NCBI GenBank assembly: GCA_003354055.1
Contig: PIVQ01000120.1
Location: 1-14,113 of the forward strand
DNA length: 14,113 nucleotides
Direction: 5' to 3'
DNA from: Desulfobacteraceae bacterium
GTDB taxonomy: Bacteria; Desulfobacterota; Desulfobacteria; Desulfobacterales; Desulfobacteraceae
A program made the position numbers and the translations under genes. Below are positions 1 through 6,882 of this stretch, in pieces. The first letter of the stretch is position 1. The number at the start of each line of letters is the position of its first letter. A model generated the notes under the pieces. The model saw nothing but the letters and a program-made list of their open reading frames with translations. It was not told where the DNA came from and searched no databases.

Positions 1-104
1 TACGCAGTTGCCAGGCTGTGAAGTCCGCCGCCGATAAGGACGACATCGTAACTTGACTTCAGCTTTGTCTTTTCTCCCCACATGGGTTTCTTTTTCAAAA
101 ACAT
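1..104 (-). CDS. FAD-dependent oxidoreductase, DAO/sarcosine oxidase beta-like (N-terminus only)
   Basis: Partial gene; only the first 34 codons are in the window, read leftward from the ATG at 104-102. The peptide has a short basic N-terminus (MFLKKKPMWGEK) followed by YDVVLIGGGLHSLATA. This is the beta-alpha-beta dinucleotide-binding start of the DAO superfamily and resembles sarcosine oxidase beta subunits and dimethylglycine-dehydrogenase-like proteins, which usually read GGG-x-HG-LATA. The third glycine of GxGxxG is Ser here. A GAGAAGG ribosome site lies just upstream of ATG 104; a second in-frame ATG at 83 has none. It is divergent from the RpiR regulator gene, so that regulator may control it. 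The substrate cannot be judged from 34 residues, and a methylated-amine or sarcosine-type substrate is only inference. Confidence 0.7.
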   Translation of the reverse strand, partial: MFLKKKPMWGEKTKLKSSYDVVLIGGGLHSLATA

Positions 105-150
105 TGGCCTTCTCTTCAATAAGGGTTGATTGTTATGCCTCCAGTTTCAG

Positions 151-179
151 TAAATACGCGATGAAAGAAATTCTGTCAA
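151..179 (-). promoter_or_regulatory. possible sigma70 promoter for the FAD oxidoreductase
   Basis: On the minus strand a perfect -35 TTGACA (179-174) is followed after 17 bp by TATTTA (156-151), which matches the -10 consensus at only three positions. It would give a leader of roughly 40 nt to the ATG at 104. The -35 is convincing and the -10 is weak, so an activator or a different start is possible. Confidence 0.3.
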
Positions 180-213
180 GAACAAAATTTCAAAATGATA
201 GTTTTTCTTTCAT
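161..213. repeat. inverted repeat in divergent promoter region
   Basis: ATGAAAGAAA (161-170) and TTTCTTTCAT (204-213) are perfect 10-bp inverted copies separated by 33 bp. They lie between the two divergent genes and flank the minus-strand -35. The spacing and symmetry suit a regulator binding two half-sites with looping, and the neighbouring RpiR protein is the obvious candidate. No binding data can be inferred from sequence alone. Confidence 0.4.
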
Positions 214-219
214 TTGCCC

Positions 220-248
220 TTGACATTCTTAACACTTTCTATTAAAAT
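220..248 (+). promoter_or_regulatory. sigma70 promoter of the RpiR-family gene
   Basis: A perfect -35 TTGACA (220-225), a 17-bp AT-rich spacer and a -10 TAAAAT (243-248, five of six consensus bases). It predicts transcription starting near 255 and a leader of about 70 nt before the ATG at 328. A smaller inverted repeat, AATTCA (246-251) and TGAATT (262-267), overlaps the -10 and the predicted start, as expected for an autoregulatory operator. Confidence 0.6.
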
Positions 249-327
249 TCAATAAAATTAATGAATTGCGATAAATTAAACAGTTGATAATAAATGACTG
301 TAACTATACCAAACGAGGTTTCTTTCT

Positions 328-1203
328 ATGAATGATCCTGCATCACACCCTGTAATCAATGAAATTTCAGCCCAACTTGACGACCTGACCCCCAAAGCCC
401 GCACTCTGGGTACTTATATCATTCAGAACCCCTCTAAAGCGGTATTCATGACGACCAAAGAGTTGTCGGAAGCCTGTGGTATCAGTGAGGCCACTGTGGT
501 TCGTTTTGTTTCAACCATTGGGTATAAGGGGTATTCGGATTTCCAGGACGCCCTGAAAGACTTTGTCAATACCGGACTGTCACTGCCGGACAGGATGGAT
601 ATCAAAGACCGTGAAGAACCGGGTCTTAACCGTCTCCACCGCGGCATTTTAGAAGAGCTCAACAACCTTCAATACCTGTATGAACACATTAATGTAGACA
701 CCATGAACAAGTTTGTGGACCATCTGGAGAACAGCCCCACGGTTTATTTCACCGGGTCCAGACTGTCATATACCTATGCATACTACTTTGGCTGGTCACT
801 GACCAAGGTACGCCGCGGGGTTCACATCCTTAAAGGCAGCGACTCAACCACCATGGACATGCTGACCAATGCCCCGGAAAACAGCCTGGTGGTTCTGTGC
901 GCCAGCACCCGATATCCCAATGAGCTGATCAAGCTGAGCAAAATGATCAGAAGAGCCGGCCACACCCTTCTGGCCCTGAACGATTCAAATATCTCCCCTG
1001 TGATCCAGTTTGCCGATCTGTCGCTGGTGGTACCGTCCAAGTCCATCCCCTTTATCGGCAATGTTTCCGGCATGCTGGCCGTAATTCAATACATGGTCCA
1101 GGAACTGGCCAACAGAAAAGGCGAAGACCTGCGAACCTATCAAGAGCAACTGGAGCAGGTTTACCTGGAAAATGACATCCTTTTTAACCTTGACCACAAG
1201 TAG
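328..1203 (+). CDS. RpiR/MurR family transcriptional regulator with SIS domain
   Basis: A 291-residue cytoplasmic DNA-binding regulator of the usual RpiR length. Residues about 5-80 form the HTH_6 domain: the LTPKAR segment, then TTKELSEACGISEATVVRF as the helix-turn-helix and the family-typical GYKGYSDFQ tail. Residues about 125-260 form a SIS sugar-isomerase fold with VYFTGSRLSYTYAYYF and LVVLCASTRYPNELI. Members normally sense a phosphorylated sugar or other small ligand through the SIS domain and control adjacent catabolic genes. The start is supported by GAGG at 315-318, nine bases before the ATG. It is divergent from the FAD oxidoreductase and 57 bp upstream of a TSUP exporter on the same strand, so either or both are likely targets. 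The ligand is unknown. Confidence 0.93.
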   Translation: MNDPASHPVINEISAQLDDLTPKARTLGTYIIQNPSKAVFMTTKELSEACGISEATVVRFVSTIGYKGYSDFQDALKDFVNTGLSLPDRMDIKDREEPGLNRLHRGILEELNNLQYLYEHINVDTMNKFVDHLENSPTVYFTGSRLSYTYAYYFGWSLTKVRRGVHILKGSDSTTMDMLTNAPENSLVVLCASTRYPNELIKLSKMIRRAGHTLLALNDSNISPVIQFADLSLVVPSKSIPFIGNVSGMLAVIQYMVQELANRKGEDLRTYQEQLEQVYLENDILFNLDHK

Positions 1204-1260
1204 AGAAAGCCCTATGGTCCGTCTAATTATTTTTGGATGTGTGATTTTCGGAGACTGACC

Positions 1261-2019
1261 ATGGACTTATCTTTGCTCACTTTTATTCTACTGTTTTTCA
1301 CCGGCCTTCTGGCCGGGTTTGTGGATTCCATAGCCGGCGGCGGCGGCTTGATTTCCCTGCCAGTGCTTTTGTCCATCGGCCTGCCCCCGCAGCTCGCCCT
1401 GGGCACCAACAAACTTCAGGGCAGTTTCGGCACCCTGTCCGCCACCATTAACTTTATCCGCAAGGGCAAGGCCAGCCTGTCTGACAATCTTTCAGGTATC
1501 TGCTTCACCTTTATCGGGGCAGTCATCGGCGCCTGGGCCATTCAGCAGATCGAGGCTGGATTCATCCGGCACCTTATCCCCTTCATGCTGCTGTTTGTCT
1601 TAATCTATACACTGATGGCCAAGGATCTGGGCACGGTTCAGGGCCGGGCAAAAATGGGGAAAAATCTTTTCTTCATGATATTCGGCCTGCTGCTGGGATT
1701 TTATGACGGATTCTTCGGTCCAGGCACAGGTGCTTTCTGGACAGGCGCCCTGCTCATTCTGCTTGGCCTTGATATGACCTCTGCCACCGGCACCACCCGA
1801 ATTATGAATTTCACCTCCAACATTGTAGCGCTGGCAGTATTTGTGATCGGCGGGAATGTGCTATACTCCGCAGGTCTCACCATGGCCGGCGGACAGATCA
1901 TCGGCGCCAGAATCGGATCTAGTATGGCCATCAAAAAAGGCGCCCCCTTTATCCGACCCATTTTCCTGACCATGGTAAGTTTAACCATAGTCAGACTGAT
2001 TTATGTGAATTATGTCTAA
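1261..2019 (+). CDS. TSUP family (TauE/SafE, YfcA-like) membrane transporter
   Basis: A 252-residue inner-membrane protein rich in hydrophobic segments; I estimate seven to eight helices. The first half carries the family signature GFVDSIAGGGGLISLPVLL followed by GLPPQLALGTNKLQGSFGTLSA. The second half repeats it as GFYDGFFGPGTGAFW and MTSATGTTRIMNFTSN, reflecting the internal duplication of TauE/SafE proteins. Family members export sulfite, sulfoacetate or related organosulfur anions, or move other small anions. I place the start at ATG 1261 because CGGAGA lies eight bases upstream. An in-frame ATG at 1237 would add eight polar residues without a ribosome site. It probably shares the transcript of the upstream RpiR gene. 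The substrate is not deducible. Confidence 0.9.
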   Translation: MDLSLLTFILLFFTGLLAGFVDSIAGGGGLISLPVLLSIGLPPQLALGTNKLQGSFGTLSATINFIRKGKASLSDNLSGICFTFIGAVIGAWAIQQIEAGFIRHLIPFMLLFVLIYTLMAKDLGTVQGRAKMGKNLFFMIFGLLLGFYDGFFGPGTGAFWTGALLILLGLDMTSATGTTRIMNFTSNIVALAVFVIGGNVLYSAGLTMAGGQIIGARIGSSMAIKKGAPFIRPIFLTMVSLTIVRLIYVNYV

Positions 2020-2036
2020 GGCTCGGCTCCAAAATT

Positions 2037-2121
2037 ACTTGATCTTTTGTTTTCAAAATACCCAGTCTTTTAAGGGTTTTTGGGAAACAAGCTTCTGCCC
2101 TTCAGGGTAATTAGATCAAGT
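2037..2121. repeat. 9-bp inverted repeat upstream of the tRNA deacylase gene
   Basis: ACTTGATCT (2037-2045) and AGATCAAGT (2113-2121) are exact inverted copies separated by 67 bp. The interval is AT-rich and otherwise featureless. The right arm abuts a weak candidate promoter (TTGTTT 2121-2126, 18-bp spacer, TATAAA 2145-2150). It could be a paired operator or the base of a long weak hairpin ending the TSUP transcript. No T-tract follows, so a terminator is unlikely. Confidence 0.3.
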
Positions 2122-2174
2122 TGTTTTGTAACGATTCCTAACCTTATAAATAAACGATAGAAAGGAGTACCACC

Positions 2175-2663
2175 ATGCTGCAAACCCAGGAAGAACTGCT
2201 TAAAATACTGGACGACATCGGAATTGAATACACCAATCATGAGCATCCCGCCGTATTCACCGTTGAAGAAGCTGCCGAGCACAGTGACGGCATTGAAGGC
2301 GCCCATTCAAAAAATCTCTTTTTCAAGGACAAGAAAAAGAACCTGTTCCTCGTGGTCACCCTGGCGGATAAACCCATCAAAATAAAAGAAGTGGCTAAGC
2401 TCATCGGCGGGAAAAACATGTCCTTTGGCAAGCCCGACCTTCTCATGGAAGTCCTGGGCATGATCCCCGGCGCTGTCACCCCCTTTGCCGCCGTCAACAT
2501 AGGAGACCGCGAGGTAAAAGTGGTCCTTGATGAAGAGCTGATGGAAAACGACCAGCTCAACTTCCACCCCCTGACCAACACCGCCACCACCACAATTGGT
2601 CCCCAGGATCTTGTAAAATTCCTGGAACATTGCGGCCAGGCCCCGGAAATCATCCGCCTATAG
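2175..2663 (+). CDS. trans-editing prolyl-tRNA deacylase (ProXp-ala/PrdX, YbaK-fold)
   Basis: A 162-residue stand-alone YbaK/ProRS-INS domain protein that hydrolyses mischarged Ala-tRNA(Pro) in the cytoplasm, preventing alanine insertion at proline codons. The PrdX/ProXp-ala diagnostic features are present: the N-terminal helix ending in YTNHEHPAVFTVEEA, the catalytic-lysine segment HSKNLFFKD (Lys46), the GAVTPFA loop (residues 99-105), and NFHPLTNTATT with His131 near the C-terminus. Its length is normal for the family. The start is secure: AAAGGAG at 2161-2167 with a 7-bp gap to ATG. It appears to be a monocistronic gene between the TSUP exporter and the TetR gene. YbaK (Cys-tRNA(Pro) editing) is the alternative, but the GxVTPFA and LTNTATT signatures favour Ala-tRNA(Pro). 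Confidence 0.9.
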   Translation: MLQTQEELLKILDDIGIEYTNHEHPAVFTVEEAAEHSDGIEGAHSKNLFFKDKKKNLFLVVTLADKPIKIKEVAKLIGGKNMSFGKPDLLMEVLGMIPGAVTPFAAVNIGDREVKVVLDEELMENDQLNFHPLTNTATTTIGPQDLVKFLEHCGQAPEIIRL

Positions 2664-2682
2664 AGTTGCCTATAATTTGCTG

Positions 2683-2717
2683 CCGGGCTCGGATTAACAC
2701 CGGGCCGGGCAGCCCGG
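2683..2717 (+). terminator. GC-rich stem-loop after the tRNA deacylase gene
   Basis: CCGGGCT (2683-2689) pairs perfectly with AGCCCGG (2711-2717) over a 21-nt loop that itself contains alternative GC pairing. It begins 20 bp after the stop codon, where a terminator is expected. No T-run follows, so it is not a canonical intrinsic terminator. It may be a 3' stabilising stem or a Rho-linked end. Confidence 0.35.
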
Positions 2718-2916
2718 AGACGTCTGAGTATTGATTCCAAGAGGTATTATTCGCTTATGTCAGCCTATTGGAATTTTCAGTGCAATAATAAATTTATTGA
2801 GTTTGCCACATCCCATATCTGATACAGTTTTTTACCCGCCCCCGAGTCAAGGCTTTTTGTGAATCCCTTAAAAAAAGCCCAGAGCCCACCCTTCATTTAA
2901 ATTTCTAAAAAAACAC
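2718..2916. other. non-coding AT-rich interval before the TetR promoter
   Basis: No credible gene lies in this part of the 338-bp gap. It contains a 12-bp palindrome AATAAATTTATT (2787-2798) and an 8-bp inverted repeat GGCTTTTT (2851-2858) with AAAAAGCC (2872-2879) over a 13-nt spacer. The latter could form a weak stem on either strand. None is followed by a T-tract. I see no RNA gene or riboswitch here. Confidence 0.4.
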
Positions 2917-2945
2917 TTGACTCATAAATAGACCCATTATATAGA
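2917..2945 (+). promoter_or_regulatory. sigma70 promoter of the TetR-family gene
   Basis: -35 TTGACT (2917-2922, five of six), exactly 17 bp, then -10 TATAGA (2940-2945, four of six), predicting a start near 2952. The leader to ATG 3002 would be about 50 nt. The -10 and the start point lie inside the large palindrome, so a dimer bound there would exclude RNA polymerase. This is the usual arrangement for an autorepressing TetR protein. Confidence 0.55.
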
Positions 2946-2979
2946 CTCATTATATAATGAGTAAATATAATAGGTCTAT
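2928..2979. promoter_or_regulatory. 52-bp nested palindromic operator
   Basis: The axis is between 2953 and 2954. The core ACTCATTATATAATGAGT (2945-2962) is a perfect 18-bp palindrome. Outside it, ATAGACC (2928-2934) mirrors GGTCTAT (2973-2979) and ATTATA (2936-2941) mirrors TATAAT (2966-2971). In all, 23 of 26 paired positions match; the exceptions are 2935/2972, 2943/2964 and 2944/2963. The site overlaps the promoter of the TetR gene 22 bp downstream. Its length would fit two dimers or a dimer pair. Binding by the adjacent protein is inferred from position. Confidence 0.65.
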
Positions 2980-3001
2980 ATAACAAAGGTCAGGACACAC
3001 C

Positions 3002-3658
3002 ATGCCAAGAAAATCACAATTTACAGCCGATGAAATCGTTGAAGCTGCCCTTGCTCTGGCCAGAGAAAACGGGTGGGACGGTGTATCCGTTACAGCCGTT
3101 GCCAAAAAAATAGGCAGCTCCACCATGCCCATATATTCTTACTTCGAGAACCTGGAAAAACTCAAGGATGCCGTGGCCGTGAAAGGATGGCATATGCTCA
3201 TGGAATATGAGACCAGGCAGTATACAGGAGATATCTGGGTTGACCAGTCCATGGGATATATCAGCTTTGCCATGGATGAAAATAAATTATTCCACTGTCT
3301 GTTTGACGGAAGAAATTCCGATTTTCAACTTGAAATGCGCATCACCCATTGGAATCATCTCACCCAGGCACTCAAGGATTATGAACCCTTTAAAGGGCTG
3401 AAAAACGAACAGCTTTTTCTGATCCGCTATTCAAGGGGGATGTTTACCCATGGCCTGGCCACATCCGTCATATCCAACTGGGGCAAGATGCTGGAGATAG
3501 ACGGAATGGTGGAAAATCTTGTCACGGCCATGAGTCATTCCACTTTAGAAGGATACAGGACAACCTACGATTGTGAGAATAAGAACATTGCTTTTATTGA
3601 TACGAATATAAGAGAAATATTTAATAAAGGAAAACTCGAAAAGGATCAGAATGATTAA
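3002..3658 (+). CDS. TetR/AcrR family transcriptional regulator
   Basis: A 218-residue regulator. The N-terminal 60 residues are a standard TetR_N domain: FTADEIVEAALALARENG as helix 1, then GVSVTAVAKKIG as helix 2 and the turn, and SSTMPIYSYFENLEKL as the recognition helix with the family-typical Y-x-YF-N/K-LE ending. The remaining 155 residues are a helical ligand-binding and dimerisation domain with no motif I can tie to a ligand. The start follows a CAGGA-type ribosome site at about 2990-2995. It lies 250 bp upstream of the seven-gene transport operon on the same strand. It probably represses itself through the palindrome at 2928-2979 and may also control the transport genes. I see no copy of that operator in front of those genes, so this second target is unproven. 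Confidence 0.92.
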   Translation: MPRKSQFTADEIVEAALALARENGWDGVSVTAVAKKIGSSTMPIYSYFENLEKLKDAVAVKGWHMLMEYETRQYTGDIWVDQSMGYISFAMDENKLFHCLFDGRNSDFQLEMRITHWNHLTQALKDYEPFKGLKNEQLFLIRYSRGMFTHGLATSVISNWGKMLEIDGMVENLVTAMSHSTLEGYRTTYDCENKNIAFIDTNIREIFNKGKLEKDQND

Positions 3659-3662
3659 ATAA

Positions 3663-3739
3663 GGCGTGGCATCAAATTAAAATCGCCGGTGTCAAATTGA
3701 CCATCCCAAGTGGATAGCCGCCGATGGTAATGCCACGCC
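3663..3739. repeat. 77-bp two-tier stem-loop / MITE-like element
   Basis: Perfect 10-bp terminal inverted repeats GGCGTGGCAT (3663-3672) and ATGCCACGCC (3730-3739) enclose a second stem, ATCGCCGG (3682-3689) with CCGCCGAT (3718-3725), one mismatch. The left half holds two similar words 20 bp apart, GGCATCAAATT (3668-3678) and GGTGTCAAATT (3688-3698), recalling the repeated ends of some insertion sequences. It starts five bases after the TetR stop codon and has no protein. It could be a transcript-end structure, a REP/MITE-type repeat or a leftover insertion-sequence end. No target duplication longer than AA is visible. Confidence 0.5.
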
Positions 3740-3806
3740 AATTACCTGGGTGGTTTATTTTTGATACCCGGCCTTAAAGCGATTATCCGTTTTTTTCGGT
3801 GATCCA

Positions 3807-3830
3807 TATAACCTGTTTCCAGCGCGCTGG
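3807..3830. promoter_or_regulatory. candidate operator/-10 region upstream of the transport operon
   Basis: CCAGCGCGCTGG (3819-3830) is a perfect 12-bp palindrome, flanked more loosely by ACCT (3811-3814) and AGGT (3838-3841). Seven bases upstream lies TATAAC (3807-3812), a fair -10, but I find no acceptable -35 at 16-18 bp. An activator-dependent promoter with a downstream operator is one reading. The palindrome is unlike the AT-rich TetR operator, so a different regulator may bind. The rest of the gap 3740-3908 shows no gene. Confidence 0.3.
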
Positions 3831-3908
3831 CTTTTTAAGGTAACCAAAACAAGAGTATCCAGGGAGACTGAACTATTTCCCTGTCACTCATTAATGGGAG
3901 AGGTGCGC

Positions 3909-5483
3909 ATGAAAAAGATCCATTCACACATCTTTAAAAATCACATCACCTTCAATTCTATTTTTAATCTATTCATTTTATTGGTTTTCTTTTCTGTTTT
4001 TTCCCAGACCCAGTCTCAGGCCGCCAGCCCTGAATACGGGGGGAGATTGAGCTTGACCGGTGAAATAGATGCCAGGGGGTTTGACGCCATCAAGACCCGG
4101 TCCCTGGCCGGCGGTGGAAGACTAATTGCACGTTTGGTCATGGAGCCACTCTTTGACCGGGGAGAAAACAACGAACTGGTTCCTGCCCTGGGATTGTCTG
4201 CCATAAATTCAAAAGACGGAAAAACATGGACCATTACACTTCGCCAGGGGGTGAACTTCCACGATGGTACACCCTTTAATGCAGATGCAGTGGTTTCCCA
4301 TTGGACGCGGATCCTGAATCCTGAAAACCGATTCAGGGGGCTTCTTATGCTTCGGCCGGTTGAATCAGTTGAAAAAATTTCCAATTTTGAAATTAAATTC
4401 CATCTAAAGCATGCATGGACACCCTTTACCCGCTTTTTGACAAATCCTTCCGGATTTACAGCGCTTATCCCGTCACCCACTGCTGTTGAAAATGACACCC
4501 AGAACCTTTCACCGGTAGGGACCGGTCCTTTTATCTTTAAAGAGTGGAAACGGGGTGATCATCTCCTGGTGACTAAAAATTCAGGGTATTGGCAGCAGGG
4601 CAAACCCTATCTGGATGAAATAACCTTTCGCGCCATACCGGACCATGCAGCACGGTATGCTGCTTTGGCTTCGGGACAGGCCAACGTCATGATCACCGAC
4701 CGGGCCATGCACGTGAAAAAGCTGGAAAAGGATTCTGAATTTAATAAATATCCCCTTGTGTGGCGGGGTTCCGGAATTATCGTTCTGAACAATAAAAAGC
4801 CGCCCCTTGATGATGTGCGTGTACGCCGGGCCATTGCCCTGGCCTGGGATCAGAAACAGTATCTCAGCATGAGTTTTAAGAACATCATGCCCTTTGCAGA
4901 GCATTGGCTCGGTGATGCGGTGAACTGCAAGGATGTGGGCTACCCTTTCCCCGATGTTGAAAAAGCCAAAAAACTAATAGCAGAATATGGAAAACCTGTG
5001 GAGTTGGAATATGTTCATACCGCCACCAACAGAGGGAAAGAGGCCGGGATCATCATGCAGCAGATGATGAAAAAGATCGGGGTTAAAATCACCCCGGTTC
5101 CTTCGGACTATCCCGGACTCTTCAAACGGATAAGGAGCCGAAAATTTGATATGACCTCCTGGGGCATACCCGGCGCTTCTGATATGGAGCCTATCACCAC
5201 AGCGATCCTGCATTCTAAAAGCCCATGGAATGTGTCTAAATACGCCAATGAAGAGATGGACAACACCCTGATAGAACTGCGTATGACCACAGATTCTGAA
5301 AAAAGGGAAGAGATCCTCTGCAGCATTGCCCGAAAGGTTAATTCAGAGGTGCCTTTTTTGCTTCTCTTTGGCCGGACCTATTATTTGTTTGCAAAAAATA
5401 CCATTAAAAATGTACAGCTGCCCATACTGGGTGAGGAAGGACTGAATCTTACCGAAGCCTGGATGGATCAGGTGGATCAATAG
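3909..5483 (+). CDS. ABC transporter solute-binding protein, family 5 (peptide/nickel/opine type)
   Basis: A 524-residue periplasmic binding protein. It starts with a signal peptide: basic MKKIHSHIFKNH, a hydrophobic stretch to about residue 31, and likely cleavage after SQTQSQA near residue 38. No lipobox cysteine is present, so it should be soluble. The mature protein has the SBP_bac_5 pattern: EPLFDRGENNELVPALG, GKTWTITLRQGVNFHDGTPF and DAV-SHW near its N-terminus, VGTGPFIFKEW, then DDVRVRRAIALAWD in the hinge region. Family relatives bind oligopeptides, nickel-chelates, opines or metallophores; the ligand is unknown here. I use ATG 3909 because GGGAGAGG ends five bases upstream. ATG 3894 would add five residues without a ribosome site and overlap that motif. 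It is the first gene of the transport operon, 27 bp before the methyltransferase. Confidence 0.92.
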   Translation: MKKIHSHIFKNHITFNSIFNLFILLVFFSVFSQTQSQAASPEYGGRLSLTGEIDARGFDAIKTRSLAGGGRLIARLVMEPLFDRGENNELVPALGLSAINSKDGKTWTITLRQGVNFHDGTPFNADAVVSHWTRILNPENRFRGLLMLRPVESVEKISNFEIKFHLKHAWTPFTRFLTNPSGFTALIPSPTAVENDTQNLSPVGTGPFIFKEWKRGDHLLVTKNSGYWQQGKPYLDEITFRAIPDHAARYAALASGQANVMITDRAMHVKKLEKDSEFNKYPLVWRGSGIIVLNNKKPPLDDVRVRRAIALAWDQKQYLSMSFKNIMPFAEHWLGDAVNCKDVGYPFPDVEKAKKLIAEYGKPVELEYVHTATNRGKEAGIIMQQMMKKIGVKITPVPSDYPGLFKRIRSRKFDMTSWGIPGASDMEPITTAILHSKSPWNVSKYANEEMDNTLIELRMTTDSEKREEILCSIARKVNSEVPFLLLFGRTYYLFAKNTIKNVQLPILGEEGLNLTEAWMDQVDQ

Positions 5484-5510
5484 TTTTCTTTTTAAAAACA
5501 GGAGAAAACC

Positions 5511-6812
5511 ATGCAACACAGATCCGATATGTCGTTTAACGACCTGGTGGAAAAGTATCTGGGAAAACGTCTGCCCCGGGGAATGGCAGATCCTATTTCC
5601 ATGTCCGACCAATCCCCTGATGCAAAAGAGTTTATCCTGCGTGTTCTCAGGCTTATGAACCAGGCCGGGTATCCGGCAACTTCACTTACACCCTATTTCA
5701 TCCGGTGGATTTCAACCATTAAAAATATGCTGCCTTCTGCATGGGGAGGATTGATTCCTCCCATCACATTGCCCGACCGCCATAGAAAGCTGGATGCCTA
5801 TATCAAAGGACAAAACAGATTCAACGGCGCACAGGCACCTGTTTTTTTGGATATGGGATGCGGGTTCCCCCCCATAACCACATCGGACACCGCCAAGACC
5901 CTTTCTGACTGGCAGGTGTTTGGTGTGGACTATTCTTTCCCCGATTATATTGTTTATAATTCAGAAGGGCATTATGCATGTTTTGACAAAAACGGGAATT
6001 TTCAATATTTCCAGGCCCTGATGATTCCCAGCGGAAGAGCCTTATATCAGGATCCCCAGGGGACCAAAAAATATTTTAACACCCTGTTCTCAAACCTGAA
6101 GACACAGGCTTTTCCTTCCACGGGAAATACCAGTGAAACCGTTGAAAAGGATGGCAGCCGACTCATACACAACCATGTGCTTAATTTTGAAACAGATAAC
6201 TTAAGTTTGATAAAATCCGATGTCAGCGATATTAACTTACCCCCTGTTCAGGTGATCCGGTGTATGAATGTACATCTTTACTTTGATCCGAACACCAGAA
6301 AAAAAATGGTGGCCCAGGCAGGTAAGCTTCTTGATGATGACGGACTCCTGATTGTGGGGACCAACGGTCTTAGCGTTCAAGGGCGTTATTTTGTTTATGA
6401 AAAGAAGGATGGCGATCTAATCGCCAGGGAATTTGCTTTCAGCCCTGATAATTTGGGCCCCATCTCCTTTATGCCCTGGTTTGCCCTCCATGAAAATGAT
6501 CCTGAATCCATGCTTTTGACCAAACTGTCCAGGGAAATCCGTTCCGATGATACCTTCTGGCCGGATTTCAGTAATGCCATGGACAAATTGCTGGAAGAAA
6601 ATGAAATCTGCTGGCGTGGAGGAGATGGTTTTTATCAGGTTCCCAAGGAAGAAATGCCGCCCAGTGAATATCTGCCAAAAGGTATTTCCATCTGGCAGAG
6701 ACTGGATGCTCTAGGCTATGTTGACGGTGCCGTTAACCTCCTTAAAGCCCAGGGGTATGACGCATGGAGAAACTCCGTGGGAGATATCGCTGTTAGGCCC
6801 TTTTTAAAATGA
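5511..6812 (+). CDS. CheR-like class I SAM-dependent methyltransferase
   Basis: A 433-residue soluble protein. Residues 111-121 (VFLDMGCGFPP) form the glycine-rich SAM-binding motif I. Asp140 in VFGVDYSFPDY sits at the end of the second strand, where the ribose-binding acidic residue is expected. SDV at 236-238 fits the adenine-binding strand. RCMNVHLYF (250-258), followed by KKMVAQAGKLLDDDGLLIVG, is the CheR/PCMT-like RNxxxYF segment and strand 5 region. The N-terminal 100 and C-terminal 130 residues match no family I know. It has AGGAG eight bases before the ATG. It lies between the binding-protein and permease genes, so it is almost certainly cotranscribed with the importer. The methyl acceptor is unknown. 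A role in chemotaxis is unlikely, as no other chemotaxis gene is present. Confidence 0.8.
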   Translation: MQHRSDMSFNDLVEKYLGKRLPRGMADPISMSDQSPDAKEFILRVLRLMNQAGYPATSLTPYFIRWISTIKNMLPSAWGGLIPPITLPDRHRKLDAYIKGQNRFNGAQAPVFLDMGCGFPPITTSDTAKTLSDWQVFGVDYSFPDYIVYNSEGHYACFDKNGNFQYFQALMIPSGRALYQDPQGTKKYFNTLFSNLKTQAFPSTGNTSETVEKDGSRLIHNHVLNFETDNLSLIKSDVSDINLPPVQVIRCMNVHLYFDPNTRKKMVAQAGKLLDDDGLLIVGTNGLSVQGRYFVYEKKDGDLIAREFAFSPDNLGPISFMPWFALHENDPESMLLTKLSREIRSDDTFWPDFSNAMDKLLEENEICWRGGDGFYQVPKEEMPPSEYLPKGISIWQRLDALGYVDGAVNLLKAQGYDAWRNSVGDIAVRPFLK

Positions 6813-6882
6813 GTGCATTGAATAAAAAAAATGATATATCAGTTAGTTAACACATGATCCAAGGTGGGATACTAAAAAACAG

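Noticed and set aside
2237..2740. 167-codon open frame on the minus strand
   Set aside because: It lies antisense over the whole tRNA deacylase gene. The translation is low-complexity, rich in Ser/Arg, and has no family motif; the plus-strand protein is clearly real.
2851..2879. GGCTTTTT/AAAAAGCC stem as an intrinsic terminator
   Set aside because: The stem is mostly A-T, the loop is 13 nt and no T-tract follows on either strand. It is also far from the deacylase stop codon.
4016..4498. 160-codon open frame on the minus strand
   Set aside because: It is antisense to the binding-protein gene, shows no recognisable domain and has no ribosome site.
6813..6882. possible small gene between the methyltransferase and the first permease
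   Set aside because: The only ATG-started frame in the gap is short and out of frame with the permease, and there is no credible product.
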